In this document: positions 38,646 to 48,117 of the stretch, piece by piece
How the letters are laid out: every line of letters starts with the position of its first letter
Numbering within the stretch: position 1 is the stretch's first letter
Source of the DNA: Pandoraea faecigallinarum
GTDB lineage: Bacteria > Pseudomonadota > Gammaproteobacteria > Burkholderiales > Burkholderiaceae
Direction of reading: 5' to 3'
Length of the DNA stretch: 64,000 nucleotides
NCBI RefSeq assembly: GCF_001029105.3
Contig: NZ_CP011807.3
Location: 3,534,001 to 3,598,000, forward strand
Translations under genes and position numbers: made by a program
The notes under the pieces: model-generated
Seen by the model: the letters and a program-made list of their open reading frames with translations, nothing else
Database searches by the model: none
Told to the model about the DNA's origin: nothing

Positions 38646-39470
38646 TCAACCTCCGGCGGCGACAGCCTGCCCAGTGAAATTGCGGGCGAGCATCAGCACC
38701 GCCCAGGTGACGACACCGAGAATCACGGAGAGTGCCGCCGCCGTCGCCACGTTGGCGTTGAGCGTGAACTCGGTGTAGATGGTCATCGGCAGGACATCGA
38801 TGTCGGTGGCCAGCGTGAAGGCCGTGCCGAAGGCGCCGACCGAGGTCGCAAAGCACATGGCGCCCGAGGCGATCAGGGCGGGGGCCAGCGCGGGCAGCGT
38901 GACGTCGCGGGCAATGGCGAAGGGACCGGCGCCCAGCGACGCCGCCGCTTCCGTGAGCGAGTGATCGAGCGATTCCGCCGCGGCCATCACGGCCAGGATC
39001 ACCCGCGGAATCGAGAAATACAGATAGCCGAGGAACAGCCCCGCGAGCGAGTAGGCGAACACGAGTTTGTGACCGGCGAACTTCGACGTCAGATCGCCGA
39101 TCAGGCCCTGACGTCCCGCGAGCATGATGACCATGAAGCCGACCACCACGCCGGGGAACGCCAGCGGCAGGGTGAGCATCGACACGAGCGCCGATTTCCC
39201 CGGAAAGTCATGACGGGTGAGGAAGAGGCCCGCCACAAGCGATAACGCCAGTGTTGCCAGCGTCACGAGTGCCGAAAGCACCACGGTCTGCCACAGGCTG
39301 TCGAGATAACGCGCGTTGGTGAGAATCGCGCGATAGGTCTCGAGCGCGTGACCGTCGCCGCTGACCTTCACGAGTGCGGCCATCGGCAACAGCCAGAACG
39401 CCAGAAAGACCGCCAGTGCCGGTAGCAGAAGTGCCACGCGCCAGCCGCGCGGCAGAGTCAGGTCACGCAT
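38646..39470 (-). CDS. ABC importer permease 1
   Basis: A 274-residue permease with six predicted helices. The EAA loop reads TEAAASLGAGPFAIARDVTLP. ATG at 39470 (MRDLTLPRGW) with GAGGAGC about 10 bp upstream. It follows the substrate-binding protein gene by 62 bp. The pair of single-domain permeases of about 270 residues resembles the PhnU/PhnV layout. Confidence 0.92.
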   Translation of the reverse strand: MRDLTLPRGWRVALLLPALAVFLAFWLLPMAALVKVSGDGHALETYRAILTNARYLDSLWQTVVLSALVTLATLALSLVAGLFLTRHDFPGKSALVSMLTLPLAFPGVVVGFMVIMLAGRQGLIGDLTSKFAGHKLVFAYSLAGLFLGYLYFSIPRVILAVMAAAESLDHSLTEAAASLGAGPFAIARDVTLPALAPALIASGAMCFATSVGAFGTAFTLATDIDVLPMTIYTEFTLNANVATAAALSVILGVVTWAVLMLARNFTGQAVAAGG

Positions 39471-39532
39471 CGCTTGCTTTGCTCCTCTTCCTCGTTGGTC
39501 GTTGAACGCCGGTATGGTGTGCGCCAGACGAC

Positions 39533-40546
39533 TTAGCGCACGCTCTTGAGGTACTGCTGACCGAAGGCGTCCTGCTGCGCGGCCAGCTTTTGCAGATCGA
39601 CGGGCTTCACGCGGGCGTAATCGGTCGAGGGCAGAAACTTCGCCGCCACATCGGCCGGCATCGTGTTCGCGCGAACCGGACGCAGGAATGCCTGCGCCCA
39701 ATGCGCCTGCCCCTTGTCCGAGAGCGTGTAGTCGATCACCTTCTTGCCGTTGTCGGCGTGCGGCGCGTTCTTCACGAGGGCGATCACGTACGGCAGGGAC
39801 ACGCTGCCTTCCATCGGAATCACGAACTGCACGTTGGCGCGGTCCTTGTAGATGGCGCGGTAGGCGTTGAAATCGAAGTCGATCAGGATGGGGATCTCAC
39901 CCGAGAGCACCCGGGCATAGGCCGTTTGCTTCGGCACGATCGGGGCGTTGGCCTTGAGCTTCTGGAAGAAGCCGATGGCCGGGCCGAAGTTCTCCATCGA
40001 ACCGCCGAGCGCCTGATTGGCGGCAATCGCCGCGGCATAGCCCGCAAACGCGCTGCTCGGGTCCAGATAGCCCACCATGCCGCGATATTCCGGCTTGAGC
40101 AGGTCGGCCCACGAACGGGGCACCGGCTTGCCTTCCAGGGCGTCACGGTTCACGAAGAAGCCGACGGTACCCGAGTGGATGGTCGTCCACATACCGTTCG
40201 GATCCTTGAGGTTGGCCGGCACCTGGTCCCAGTTCGCCGGCTTGTACGGGGCGAGCAGGCCCTTCTTCGCGGCTTCGATGGCCGACGTGATACCGAGATA
40301 GACGATGTCGGCGACCGGCGCCTTCTGTTCGGCGATCAGTTGGGCCACCGCCTGGCCCGAATTCTTGTTGTCGAGCGGCACGCGAATGCCGGTGTCCTGC
40401 GCAATCGACTTGACCTGGCCGGCCCAGTCCGCCCATTCCGGCGGGCAGTTGTAGCAGATTGCCGTCTGCTGAGCCTGCGCGGCGCTAGCGCCGAGCATCG
40501 TAAACAACGCCAGCGTGCGGGCGGCGCGGGTAATCCAAAGCTTCAT
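39533..40546 (-). CDS. ABC importer periplasmic substrate-binding protein
   Basis: 337 residues with a cleavable signal peptide ending near ASAAQA. The mature start reads TAICYNCPPEWADWAGQ, then a type II binding fold of the AfuA/PotD class (SGQAVAQLIAEQKAPVADIVYLG, GYLDPSSAFAGYAAAIA). A CAGGAG ribosome site precedes the ATG. First gene of the operon, preceded by a 258-bp leader and promoter region and by the LacI gene. The ligand is unknown; a phosphorus-containing organic compound is suggested only by the GpdQ-like enzyme. Confidence 0.9.
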   Translation of the reverse strand: MKLWITRAARTLALFTMLGASAAQAQQTAICYNCPPEWADWAGQVKSIAQDTGIRVPLDNKNSGQAVAQLIAEQKAPVADIVYLGITSAIEAAKKGLLAPYKPANWDQVPANLKDPNGMWTTIHSGTVGFFVNRDALEGKPVPRSWADLLKPEYRGMVGYLDPSSAFAGYAAAIAANQALGGSMENFGPAIGFFQKLKANAPIVPKQTAYARVLSGEIPILIDFDFNAYRAIYKDRANVQFVIPMEGSVSLPYVIALVKNAPHADNGKKVIDYTLSDKGQAHWAQAFLRPVRANTMPADVAAKFLPSTDYARVKPVDLQKLAAQQDAFGQQYLKSVR

Positions 40547-40573
40547 TTCTGGGCTCCTGAAAGTCTGAGCGTG

Positions 40574-40593
40574 GGCAGCATGCAAATGCTGCC
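40574..40593. repeat. Inverted repeat in the ABC operon leader
   Basis: GGCAGCAT-gcaa-ATGCTGCC is a perfect 8-bp inverted repeat 27 bp upstream of the substrate-binding protein start. It could be an mRNA stem or an operator. It lacks the central CG of the LacI-family palindromes found upstream of lacI. Confidence 0.5.
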
Positions 40594-40804
40594 GCGGGTT
40601 ACGTTCTCTACAGTGCGTGACTGTCCGATACGGGCCTCGCGGCCGGATGCCTGATTGCCTTGGCCGTCGCTGTTCTCTCTTTACGGAGTCAGTCGTGGGC
40701 CGCTTCCTTGCTTCCTTGCTGGTTACTTCGGTGACTTCAAAATCGTTGCGCTGCCTCTGCACCGTCCTGTATGCCGCCCTCTGCGCGGTGCGTCCGTGGC
40801 GGCT

Positions 40805-41839
40805 TCATCCTCGTCTGCCCGGCGGCGCCGCGACCGTGCCGCCCCGGCGGACTTCGTGCGGCAGGATCAGCGCATGGCCGAGCTCAGCGTCCTGCGTGGC
40901 GCCCGCACCGGCGGCGACGGCACGTCCTTCGATCTGGGCGAGCAGACGCTGTGCGGCGTGACGTCCGATGTCCACGCTCGGCTGCACGACGGTGGCAAGC
41001 GTGGGCGAGAGCAGTTCGCCTACGGCCAGGCCGTCGAAGCCGAGGACCGAGATGTCGTCCGGCACCCGCAGGCCGGCTTCGCGCAGGGCGCGCATGACGC
41101 CCAGAGCCAGCAGATCGTTGGAACAGAACAGGGCCGTGGGACGCGCGCCGTCGCGCTCGCGCCGCGCCAGCCATTCGCGAACCCGCTCACCGCGCGCACC
41201 GCTGTTGAAATCGATTTCGAAGGCGGGCAGCGGCGTGAGACCGGCAGCCTGCATGGCATCCCCGTAGCCGAGATAGCGACGTTTGGCACGGTCCGACGCA
41301 TGCAGCGCCCCCGTCACCATGACGATGTCGCGATGCCCCGCCTCGATCAGCATGGCAACGCCCTGCGCTGCCGCAGCGCGGTTATCGACGGAGACGCACG
41401 GACGGTCCGGCGCATCGTTGTAGACGAGTTGGCAGGCCACCCCTTCGGCGGCGAGATCGTCGATGAGCGCGCTGTGCTCGGCGTCGGCGAGGGTGAGCAG
41501 CAGACCGTCCACCCGCTGTTGCAGCAGGGTTTCGATGGCGTTGCGCTCGCGCTCGGGATCGTATTGGGTGGTGACGAGCAGCAGACGGCGGCCGGTCCCG
41601 TCGATGGCGGCTTCGATGCCTTCGAGGCAATCGGCGAAGACCGGGTTGCCCAGCGTGGGGAGCATGACGCCGATCAGACCGGTGCGTTCGCCGCGCAGTT
41701 GGCGACCGAGCGCGTTGGGCCGGAACTTCAGCTCGGTGGCGGCGGCCTGCACACGGGCGAGCGTTTCGGGACGCACGAGATGCGGCGAGTTGAGCGCGCG
41801 CGACACGGTCGCAATCGAGCATCCTGCACGCTGTGCCAC
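40805..41839 (-). CDS. LacI-family regulator of the ABC operon (start uncertain)
   Basis: 344 residues from GTG 41839, with the LacI HTH (AGCSIATVSRALNSP) and a full periplasmic-binding-like effector domain (GLIGVMLPTLGNPVFADCLEGIE). From GTG the protein starts at VAQRAG and lacks the first part of helix 1. The same frame upstream reads GADIRD, the expected family sequence, but has no normal start before a TAG at 41870-41872. A one-base shift at GGGGTGGGG would connect it to ATG 41885. So the start is either GTG, a rare ATT at 41848, or the gene carries a frameshift. Two palindromic operators lie upstream. Confidence 0.85.
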   Translation of the reverse strand: MAQRAGCSIATVSRALNSPHLVRPETLARVQAAATELKFRPNALGRQLRGERTGLIGVMLPTLGNPVFADCLEGIEAAIDGTGRRLLLVTTQYDPERERNAIETLLQQRVDGLLLTLADAEHSALIDDLAAEGVACQLVYNDAPDRPCVSVDNRAAAAQGVAMLIEAGHRDIVMVTGALHASDRAKRRYLGYGDAMQAAGLTPLPAFEIDFNSGARGERVREWLARRERDGARPTALFCSNDLLALGVMRALREAGLRVPDDISVLGFDGLAVGELLSPTLATVVQPSVDIGRHAAQRLLAQIEGRAVAAGAGATQDAELGHALILPHEVRRGGTVAAPPGRRG

Positions 41840-41913
41840 GTCCCGAATATCAGCCCCACCCCGCTCCTCCTATCTGGACCGTCATTTTTGGCGTTGACGG
41901 ATTTTACGCAAAT

Positions 41914-41937
41914 GTAAACGTTTACGAAAACGTTTTC
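41914..41937. promoter_or_regulatory. Two abutting LacI-family operators
   Basis: GTAAACGTTTAC (41914-41925) and GAAAACGTTTTC (41926-41937) are perfect 12-bp palindromes with a central CG, the hallmark of LacI/PurR-family sites, placed end to end. On the minus strand TAAAAT near 41904 could be the lacI -10 box, so binding would repress lacI. I found no copy before the ABC operon itself. Confidence 0.8.
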
Positions 41938-42167
41938 ATTTAGGGATTGTATGGAGGCTTTGTGATGAATTCGTGACAGGAAATTCGTCGATGCGGGCGT
42001 ACAACGGTCGACGGGATAAGGCGGGACGCGGGTGCGCCGTCCCCCCTGCTAGGCGCGAGGCTCGCTGAATCGGACGATATCCGGCGATGAATTTGATGGG
42101 CCATGCGGAATGGCCCCGTCGGGGGGCGGTGGCGATGCGTTGCCAATACCCCCGCGGATACCCGCAA

Positions 42168-42635
42168 TCACACGGCGGGGGGTTGCTGCGAAGGCGCCTC
42201 GGACTTATCCGTAGGCTTGCCGGGCAGGTTTCCGGGTTTCAAGGCGGTGGCCGTGTTGTCGGCCGGTACCGATGGCGCCCGGCGTACTGGCCCGCCGAGG
42301 TAGGCTTGCTCCTCGCGAGTGATGTTGTACTCCGTTAGCAGAGCCCTGACTTCCTCGACGCGTTCGCGTGGGACGAATCGATCGATTGTCGATACGTACC
42401 TTTGAACGATATCGACGCCGTACGGCTTGTCGTTCAGGAGGCATCGCAATGCCGGCACGACCTCCTCTGACCCGAGGCAGGACAGGTTCGCGGCGAACTG
42501 TGCCAGCACCGCCTGCTTGATGGAGTCCAGATCGTCTTCGCGGCCGTCTCTGGCAACCTCGTCAACATAGTTGCTGACGAAGGTGCGCCATGCGTCGTCG
42601 CCTGCGGATACTGCCCGCCCCCACGCACTCGCCAT
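42168..42635 (-). CDS. Hypothetical protein
   Basis: 155 residues, unrecognised. The N-terminal 110 residues look helical and soluble (LDSIKQAVLAQFAANLSCLG, VQRYVSTIDRFVPRERVEEV); the last 40 are Pro-rich and probably disordered. The same frame continues upstream of the ATG for 15 codons to the TAG that ends the preceding fragment, so the gene might be the distal part of a broken longer frame. There is no good ribosome site at 42635. No transmembrane segment or signal peptide. Confidence 0.5.
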   Translation of the reverse strand: MASAWGRAVSAGDDAWRTFVSNYVDEVARDGREDDLDSIKQAVLAQFAANLSCLGSEEVVPALRCLLNDKPYGVDIVQRYVSTIDRFVPRERVEEVRALLTEYNITREEQAYLGGPVRRAPSVPADNTATALKPGNLPGKPTDKSEAPSQQPPAV

Positions 42636-42680
42636 TAGAGAGACGGGCGGTGCCCGCCGGATACCGCCGGCGGCTGGCGC

Positions 42681-42955
42681 CTAAAACGCGACGTGCTGCG
42701 CGCGCACGTTGCGCAGGGCATCGCTACCCGCGATACAGGAACGGCCCACAGGCGCCGCCACGGCCATTGTCACGGGTTCACCGAGATTGCGATTGCGCAG
42801 TCGACGGGTCTGCGACGCGCCCGAAGTGACTTCCACTCTCAGCGTTGCATTGCCTTGCACCATGAACATGCCTCGGGCAACCTGGCCATCGTGAATCTCA
42901 CCGGCTCACGCGGCATAGGGATAGCCGAGTTCGTCGCGATCGACGTAGTCACCAT
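42681..42955 (-). pseudogene. Possible frameshifted small gene
   Basis: ATG at 42955 has a strong GGAGG site and reads MVTTSIATNSAIPMPREPV, but stops at 42839. A second frame from about 42869 reads MFMVQGNATLRVEVTSG and runs to 42681. One missing base near 42868 would join them into a protein of about 92 residues. No family recognised. The break could be decay or a sequencing error. Confidence 0.35.
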
Positions 42956-42965
42956 CGCCTCCGAA

Positions 42966-43140
42966 TCACTCCATGAAATCGTCGAAGGCATCGTACGGAG
43001 ACATCTCAGGCTGTGCGGAACGTTGCCCGGCGCCAGAAAACGTGTGCGCGAAACCTTCCGGATTCGGCGCCTGAGCTGGCGGCGGTGTTTCGACAACGGG
43101 CGGGGGGCGTTTGAATCGTGGCGGAATCAATCTTCATCAT
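42966..43140 (-). pseudogene. Possible frameshifted small gene with a G6/C6 run
   Basis: ATG ATG at 43140 follows GGAGAG and reads MMKIDSATIQTPPA. If the six-base homopolymer at 43102-43107 had five bases, the frame would continue PPPVVETPPPAQAPNPEGF to YDAFDDFME and stop at 42966, 11 bp before the next small gene start. That gives a Pro-rich, acidic-ended protein of about 58 residues. Unrecognised. Confidence 0.35.
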
Positions 43141-43359
43141 GATGGCTCTCCATCGGGTGGTTGGAGATTTCATCTTGGTCGCGATACGTCACACCACTTT
43201 AAGAGACGGCCGCACGACTTCGGCTTTCGGAACGCGGCCCCCACAGGTCAAGCGTCGTCCCAACGAACAGGCAGGATGCCGCCTATACTGGAATTCCCCC
43301 TCGCAACGGCTCCAACGGGGACATCACGGCAGCCCCTTCCATACACGACCGGAAAGGCC

Positions 43360-43926
43360 ATGAACGACTATCACTTCCTCACGCTGTGGCGGCTCACTGC
43401 ACCGCTCGATGAAGTCTGGGACACCCTGCGCGATGTCGACCACTGGGCGCGCTGGTGGCCGTGCGTGCGAGACGTCCGCACGCTCGATCCGGGAGACGCC
43501 GATGGCGTCGGCGCCGTGCGCCAACTGACGTGGCACGGCGCGCTCCCCTACTCTCTCACCTTCGACACACGCGTCACGCACGTCGACCCGATGCGCGAAG
43601 TGCGCACTTCCGCGACCGGCGAAGCCGAAGGGACCGGCGTCTGGCGCTTCGATACGGAAGGCTCGATTACCGTCGTTCGGTATGCGTGGGACGTCCATAC
43701 CAGGCGGGAATGGATGAACAAGCTCGCGCCGCTCGCCCGCCCGCTGTTCCGCTGGAATCACAACTATGTGATGCGCCGGGGCGGCGAAGGTCTGGCCGCG
43801 ACGCTCAATGCGCATCTGGTCGAGTGCCTCGATACGGACCTGCCGCCCGCTGCCATCGGCAAGGACCGCGACCGCCGCGAACTTCGGGAGGCCCGCTCGC
43901 GGGTCAGTCAAGACGCTCGGCACTAG
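43360..43926 (+). CDS. SRPBCC (START-like) family protein
   Basis: 188 residues of the polyketide-cyclase/dehydrase (SRPBCC) type, a small helix-grip fold with a hydrophobic cavity. Seen: TLWRLTAPLDEVWDTLRDVDHWARWWPCVRDV at the N terminus (family start, quoted here beyond a short motif only in part: DVDHWARWWPCV) and RYAWDVHTRREWMN later. GGAAAGG precedes the ATG. It lies 287 bp upstream of the 3-hydroxyanthranilate operon on the same strand, and could bind a hydrophobic ligand, but no link is shown. Confidence 0.8.
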   Translation: MNDYHFLTLWRLTAPLDEVWDTLRDVDHWARWWPCVRDVRTLDPGDADGVGAVRQLTWHGALPYSLTFDTRVTHVDPMREVRTSATGEAEGTGVWRFDTEGSITVVRYAWDVHTRREWMNKLAPLARPLFRWNHNYVMRRGGEGLAATLNAHLVECLDTDLPPAAIGKDRDRRELREARSRVSQDARH

Positions 43927-44065
43927 GCAGCACGGCGCGCCAGCATAAGGCTGCGCCGTATCGTTCAGTAGCGCTCATGCCCCCGGTGGCGACGGACATC
44001 GGACGACGCTGTTCAGCGTCGCTCCGGCCCAATGCCGACACGCCTCCGAAGCGCCCTCCTTCTGC

Positions 44066-44082
44066 TATTCCATTCCGGAATA
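44066..44082. promoter_or_regulatory. Inverted repeat upstream of the 3-hydroxyanthranilate operon
   Basis: TATTCC-attcc-GGAATA, with the inner perfect palindrome ATTCCGGAAT, lies 131 bp upstream of the aldehyde dehydrogenase GTG. AT-rich sequence with TTTATAT follows. It is a candidate operator for the operon, whose regulator is not identified. No gene is seen in 43927-44212. Confidence 0.45.
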
Positions 44083-44212
44083 CACGATCCCGCACATTTC
44101 ATTATTTTTTATATCGACGGATGCCTAGACTTGTGGACATCCGGCGCTCATGCCGTGGCGCTTGCCGTCCGACATCTGCCGCCCCACAAGACAATCAGCT
44201 CCAGGAGATCTC

Positions 44213-45685
44213 GTGAGCCTTGCGACTGCGCCGCTGCTGCGGCATTACGTGGATGGCGCCTTCGTGGCCACCGACCGTCAGTTCGATAATCTCAGCCCGG
44301 TCGACGGGCGGCTCGTCGCAAAGGTCTGCGAAGCCGATGCCGCCACCGTCGACCATGCGGTGAGCGCCGCCCGGCGCGCCCTGCACGAAGGCCCGTGGGG
44401 CAAGACCACGCCCGCCGAGCGCGCCGCCGTGCTGCACCGCATTGCCGATGGCATTCAGGCCCGCTTCGACGAGTTCGTCGCCGCCGAAGTCGCCGACACC
44501 GGCCGTCCCGTGGAGCAGGCCCGCACGCTGGACATCGCTCGCGGCATCGCCAACTTCCGCATGTTCGCCGACCTGATCAAGACCGCCGGCAGCGAGGTGT
44601 ACGAGATGCGCGCCGCCGATGGTGGCGACGTCATGAATTACGTCACCCGCAAGCCGCTCGGCGTCATCGGCATCATCTCGCCGTGGAACCTGCCGCTGCT
44701 GCTCTTCACGTGGAAAGTCGCCCCGGCGCTGGCAATGGGCAACTGCGTCGTTGCGAAGCCGTCGGAAGAAACGTCGTCGTCCGCCACGCTGCTCGCCGAA
44801 GTCATGGACGCCGCCGGTGTGCCGCCGGGTGTCTTCAACCTCGTGCATGGCTTCGGCCCGCAATCGGCAGGCGAATTCCTCACGAAACACCCGGACGTGG
44901 CCGCCATCACCTTCACCGGCGAATCGCGCACCGGCAGCGCCATCATGAAAGCCGTGGCCGACGGCGTGAAGGAAATTTCGTTCGAACTCGGCGGCAAGAA
45001 CGCGGCGGTCGTGTTCGCCGACGCCGATTTCGAGAAGGCCGTGGACGGCGTAGTGCGTTCGTCGTTCACCAACGCCGGACAAGTGTGCCTGTGCTCGGAG
45101 CGAGTGTATGTCGAGCGTCCGATCTTCGACCGGTTCGTCGCGGCATTGGCCGAGCGCGCCGCTGCATTGCGGATCGACGCCCCCGACGCCGACGGCGTGC
45201 AGATGGGGCCGCTCGTTTCTCGCAAGCATCGCGAGAAGGTGCTCTCTTACTATCGTCTCGCCGTCGAAGAGGGCGCAACGGTCGTCACCGGCGGCGGCGT
45301 GCCGACTTTCGGCGATGCGCGCGACGACGGCGCCTTCGTCCAGCCCACGGTATGGACCGGCTTGCCCGATACGGCGCGCTGCGTGCGTGAAGAGATCTTC
45401 GGACCGGTCTGCCACATCGCCCCGTTCGACAGCGAGGACGAAGTGATCCGCCGCGTGAACGACAGCGACTACGGCCTGGCCGGCTGCGTGTGGACGACCG
45501 ACCTGTCGCGCGCGCATCGCGTGGCGCGCCAGTTCCAGACCGGACTCGTGTGGGTCAATACCTGGTTCCTGCGTGACCTGCGCACGCCGTTCGGCGGAGT
45601 GAAGCTCTCGGGGCTGGGGCGTGAGGGCGGACGCCATTCGCTCGATTTCTATTCCGAAATCACCAATATCTGCATCAAGCTCTGA
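44213..45685 (+). CDS. 2-aminomuconate semialdehyde dehydrogenase (AmnC/NbaE-like)
   Basis: An NAD-dependent aldehyde dehydrogenase of 490 residues. The catalytic cysteine is in [19 protein letters not shown], the general-base glutamate is in [13 protein letters not shown], and the [13 protein letters not shown] cofactor region is intact. The [14 protein letters not shown] segment is typical of hydroxy- and aminomuconic semialdehyde dehydrogenases. Start is GTG 44213, six bases after AGGAG, and the protein begins VSLATAPLL. Oxidises 2-aminomuconate 6-semialdehyde to 2-aminomuconate. First gene of the operon; the next gene is the matching deaminase. Confidence 0.88.
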   Translation: MSLATAPLLRHYVDGAFVATDRQFDNLSPVDGRLVAKVCEADAATVDHAVSAARRALHEGPWGKTTPAERAAVLHRIADGIQARFDEFVAAEVADTGRPVEQARTLDIARGIANFRMFADLIKTAGSEVYEMRAADGGDVMNYVTRKPLGVIGIISPWNLPLLLFTWKVAPALAMGNCVVAKPSEETSSSATLLAEVMDAAGVPPGVFNLVHGFGPQSAGEFLTKHPDVAAITFTGESRTGSAIMKAVADGVKEISFELGGKNAAVVFADADFEKAVDGVVRSSFTNAGQVCLCSERVYVERPIFDRFVAALAERAAALRIDAPDADGVQMGPLVSRKHREKVLSYYRLAVEEGATVVTGGGVPTFGDARDDGAFVQPTVWTGLPDTARCVREEIFGPVCHIAPFDSEDEVIRRVNDSDYGLAGCVWTTDLSRAHRVARQFQTGLVWVNTWFLRDLRTPFGGVKLSGLGREGGRHSLDFYSEITNICIKL

Positions 45686-45836
45686 AACGCGCCCATGGCG
45701 ACTTTTGAGCGGAGCCCGAAGCGAGTTAGAAGCAAGCTGTGAGGCGACCGTGCGGCAATTCCGATGGGGGTCGGGACTGCCGCACCCGCGCGCCGTTCGA
45801 ACCGGCACATCGGATATACCACGGAGACACCCATCC

Positions 45837-46875
<1,039 letters not shown>

Positions 46876-46912
46876 CCTACAGCAACGTCATCAACACATC
46901 ACACGCCACGTC

Positions 46913-47908
46913 ATGAAGAAAATCGACATGCACGCCCACTTCTTCCCGCGCATCACGCGAGAAGAAGCGGCCCGCCTGGATGCCGCCACCGCCCCCTGGC
47001 TGCGTATCGACGAAGGCGGCGAGACCGGCAACATCATGCTCGAGAACCGCGCATTCCGTCCGGTCTACCGCGCCCTGTGGGATCCCGCGCTGCGTATCGA
47101 GGAACTCGACCGCCACGGCGTCGACCTCCAGGTGGTCTGCGCCACGCCGATCATGTTCGGCTACCGCTACGAAGGCCGTGCCGTGATGGACTGGGTGCAG
47201 CGCATGAACGATCTGGCGCTGGAGCATTGCGCCTACGCCCCGGAGCGCCTGAAACCCATGGCGCAGGTGCCGCTGCAAGACCTCGATCTGGCCTGCGCGG
47301 AGGCCTCGCGAGCCAAGGCGACCGGCCACGTCGGTGTGCAGATCGGCAACCATCTGGGTGAAAAAGATCTGGACGACGAACAGCTCGTGGCGTTTTTGCG
47401 GCACTGCGGCAACGAACACATCCCCGTGCTCGTGCACCCGTGGGACATGATGACCGATGGCCGCATGAAGAAGTGGATGATGCCCTGGCTCGTCGCCATG
47501 CCCGCCGAGACGCAGCTCTCCATTCTTTCGCTGATTCTCTCAGGGGCGCTCGAGCGCCTGCCGCGCTCGCTCAAGCTGTGCTTCGCGCACGGCGGCGGCG
47601 CCTTCCCGTACCTGCTGGGCCGCGCGGAGAACGCCTGGCATTGCCGCGACATCGTGCGCGCCGACAGCCCGCACCCGCCGTCGCACTATCTGGACCGTTT
47701 CTATGTCGACAGCGCCGTGTTCGACCCGCGCGCGCTGCGCCTGCTCGTCGACACGATGGGCGCGGAGCGCATCATGCTCGGCTCGGACCATCCGTTCCCG
47801 CTCGGCGAACAGAACATCGGCCATCTGGTCGCGCAGCAGCCGGGGCTGGACGAGGCGGCCCGCCGTCGCATTCTGGCAGGCAACGCCATCGAGTTCTTCG
47901 GCCTGTGA
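46913..47908 (+). CDS. nbaD: 2-amino-3-carboxymuconate-6-semialdehyde decarboxylase (ACMSD)
   Basis: A zinc amidohydrolase-fold decarboxylase of 331 residues. The metal motif is MHAHFFPR near residue 7, the later ligand is in VLVHPWDMM, the catalytic histidine is in [15 protein letters not shown], and the metal aspartate is in [11 protein letters not shown]. It removes CO2 from the dioxygenase product to give 2-aminomuconate semialdehyde, the substrate of the first gene of this operon. 37 bp after nbaC. Confidence 0.96.
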   Translation: MKKIDMHAHFFPRITREEAARLDAATAPWLRIDEGGETGNIMLENRAFRPVYRALWDPALRIEELDRHGVDLQVVCATPIMFGYRYEGRAVMDWVQRMNDLALEHCAYAPERLKPMAQVPLQDLDLACAEASRAKATGHVGVQIGNHLGEKDLDDEQLVAFLRHCGNEHIPVLVHPWDMMTDGRMKKWMMPWLVAMPAETQLSILSLILSGALERLPRSLKLCFAHGGGAFPYLLGRAENAWHCRDIVRADSPHPPSHYLDRFYVDSAVFDPRALRLLVDTMGAERIMLGSDHPFPLGEQNIGHLVAQQPGLDEAARRRILAGNAIEFFGL

Positions 47909-47934
47909 CTGGTGCTTTCCCGAGGTGTTTTTGA

Positions 47935-47964
47935 AAACGCTTGCCTACGCAATAGGCGTCGTTT
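47935..47964. repeat. Imperfect hairpin between ACMSD and the transporter genes
   Basis: AAACG...GCCTA (47935-47947) can pair with TAGGC...CGTTT (47953-47964) around a CGCAA loop. No T run follows. The 209-bp gap to 48118 also holds CTGAAA/TTTCAG half-sites. It may be a weak terminator or processing site that separates the enzyme genes from the transporter genes. Confidence 0.45.
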
Positions 47965-48117
47965 AGGCTGGACACTGAAATACTTGATGCTTAAACAATT
48001 CTTTCAGTTTTGAAATAGTCCGACGCGCCTGGCCTGCGATGACCGACGTGAAGAAGCGGTCAGGTATCCCGGCGCGAGTCCGCAGATGACAGTGCTTGAA
48101 TTCATAGTTTGGAGACC

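Noticed and set aside
41940..42167. 75-codon minus-strand ORF between lacI and the hypothetical gene
   Set aside because: No ribosome site, no similarity and low-complexity Arg/Ser/Pro composition.
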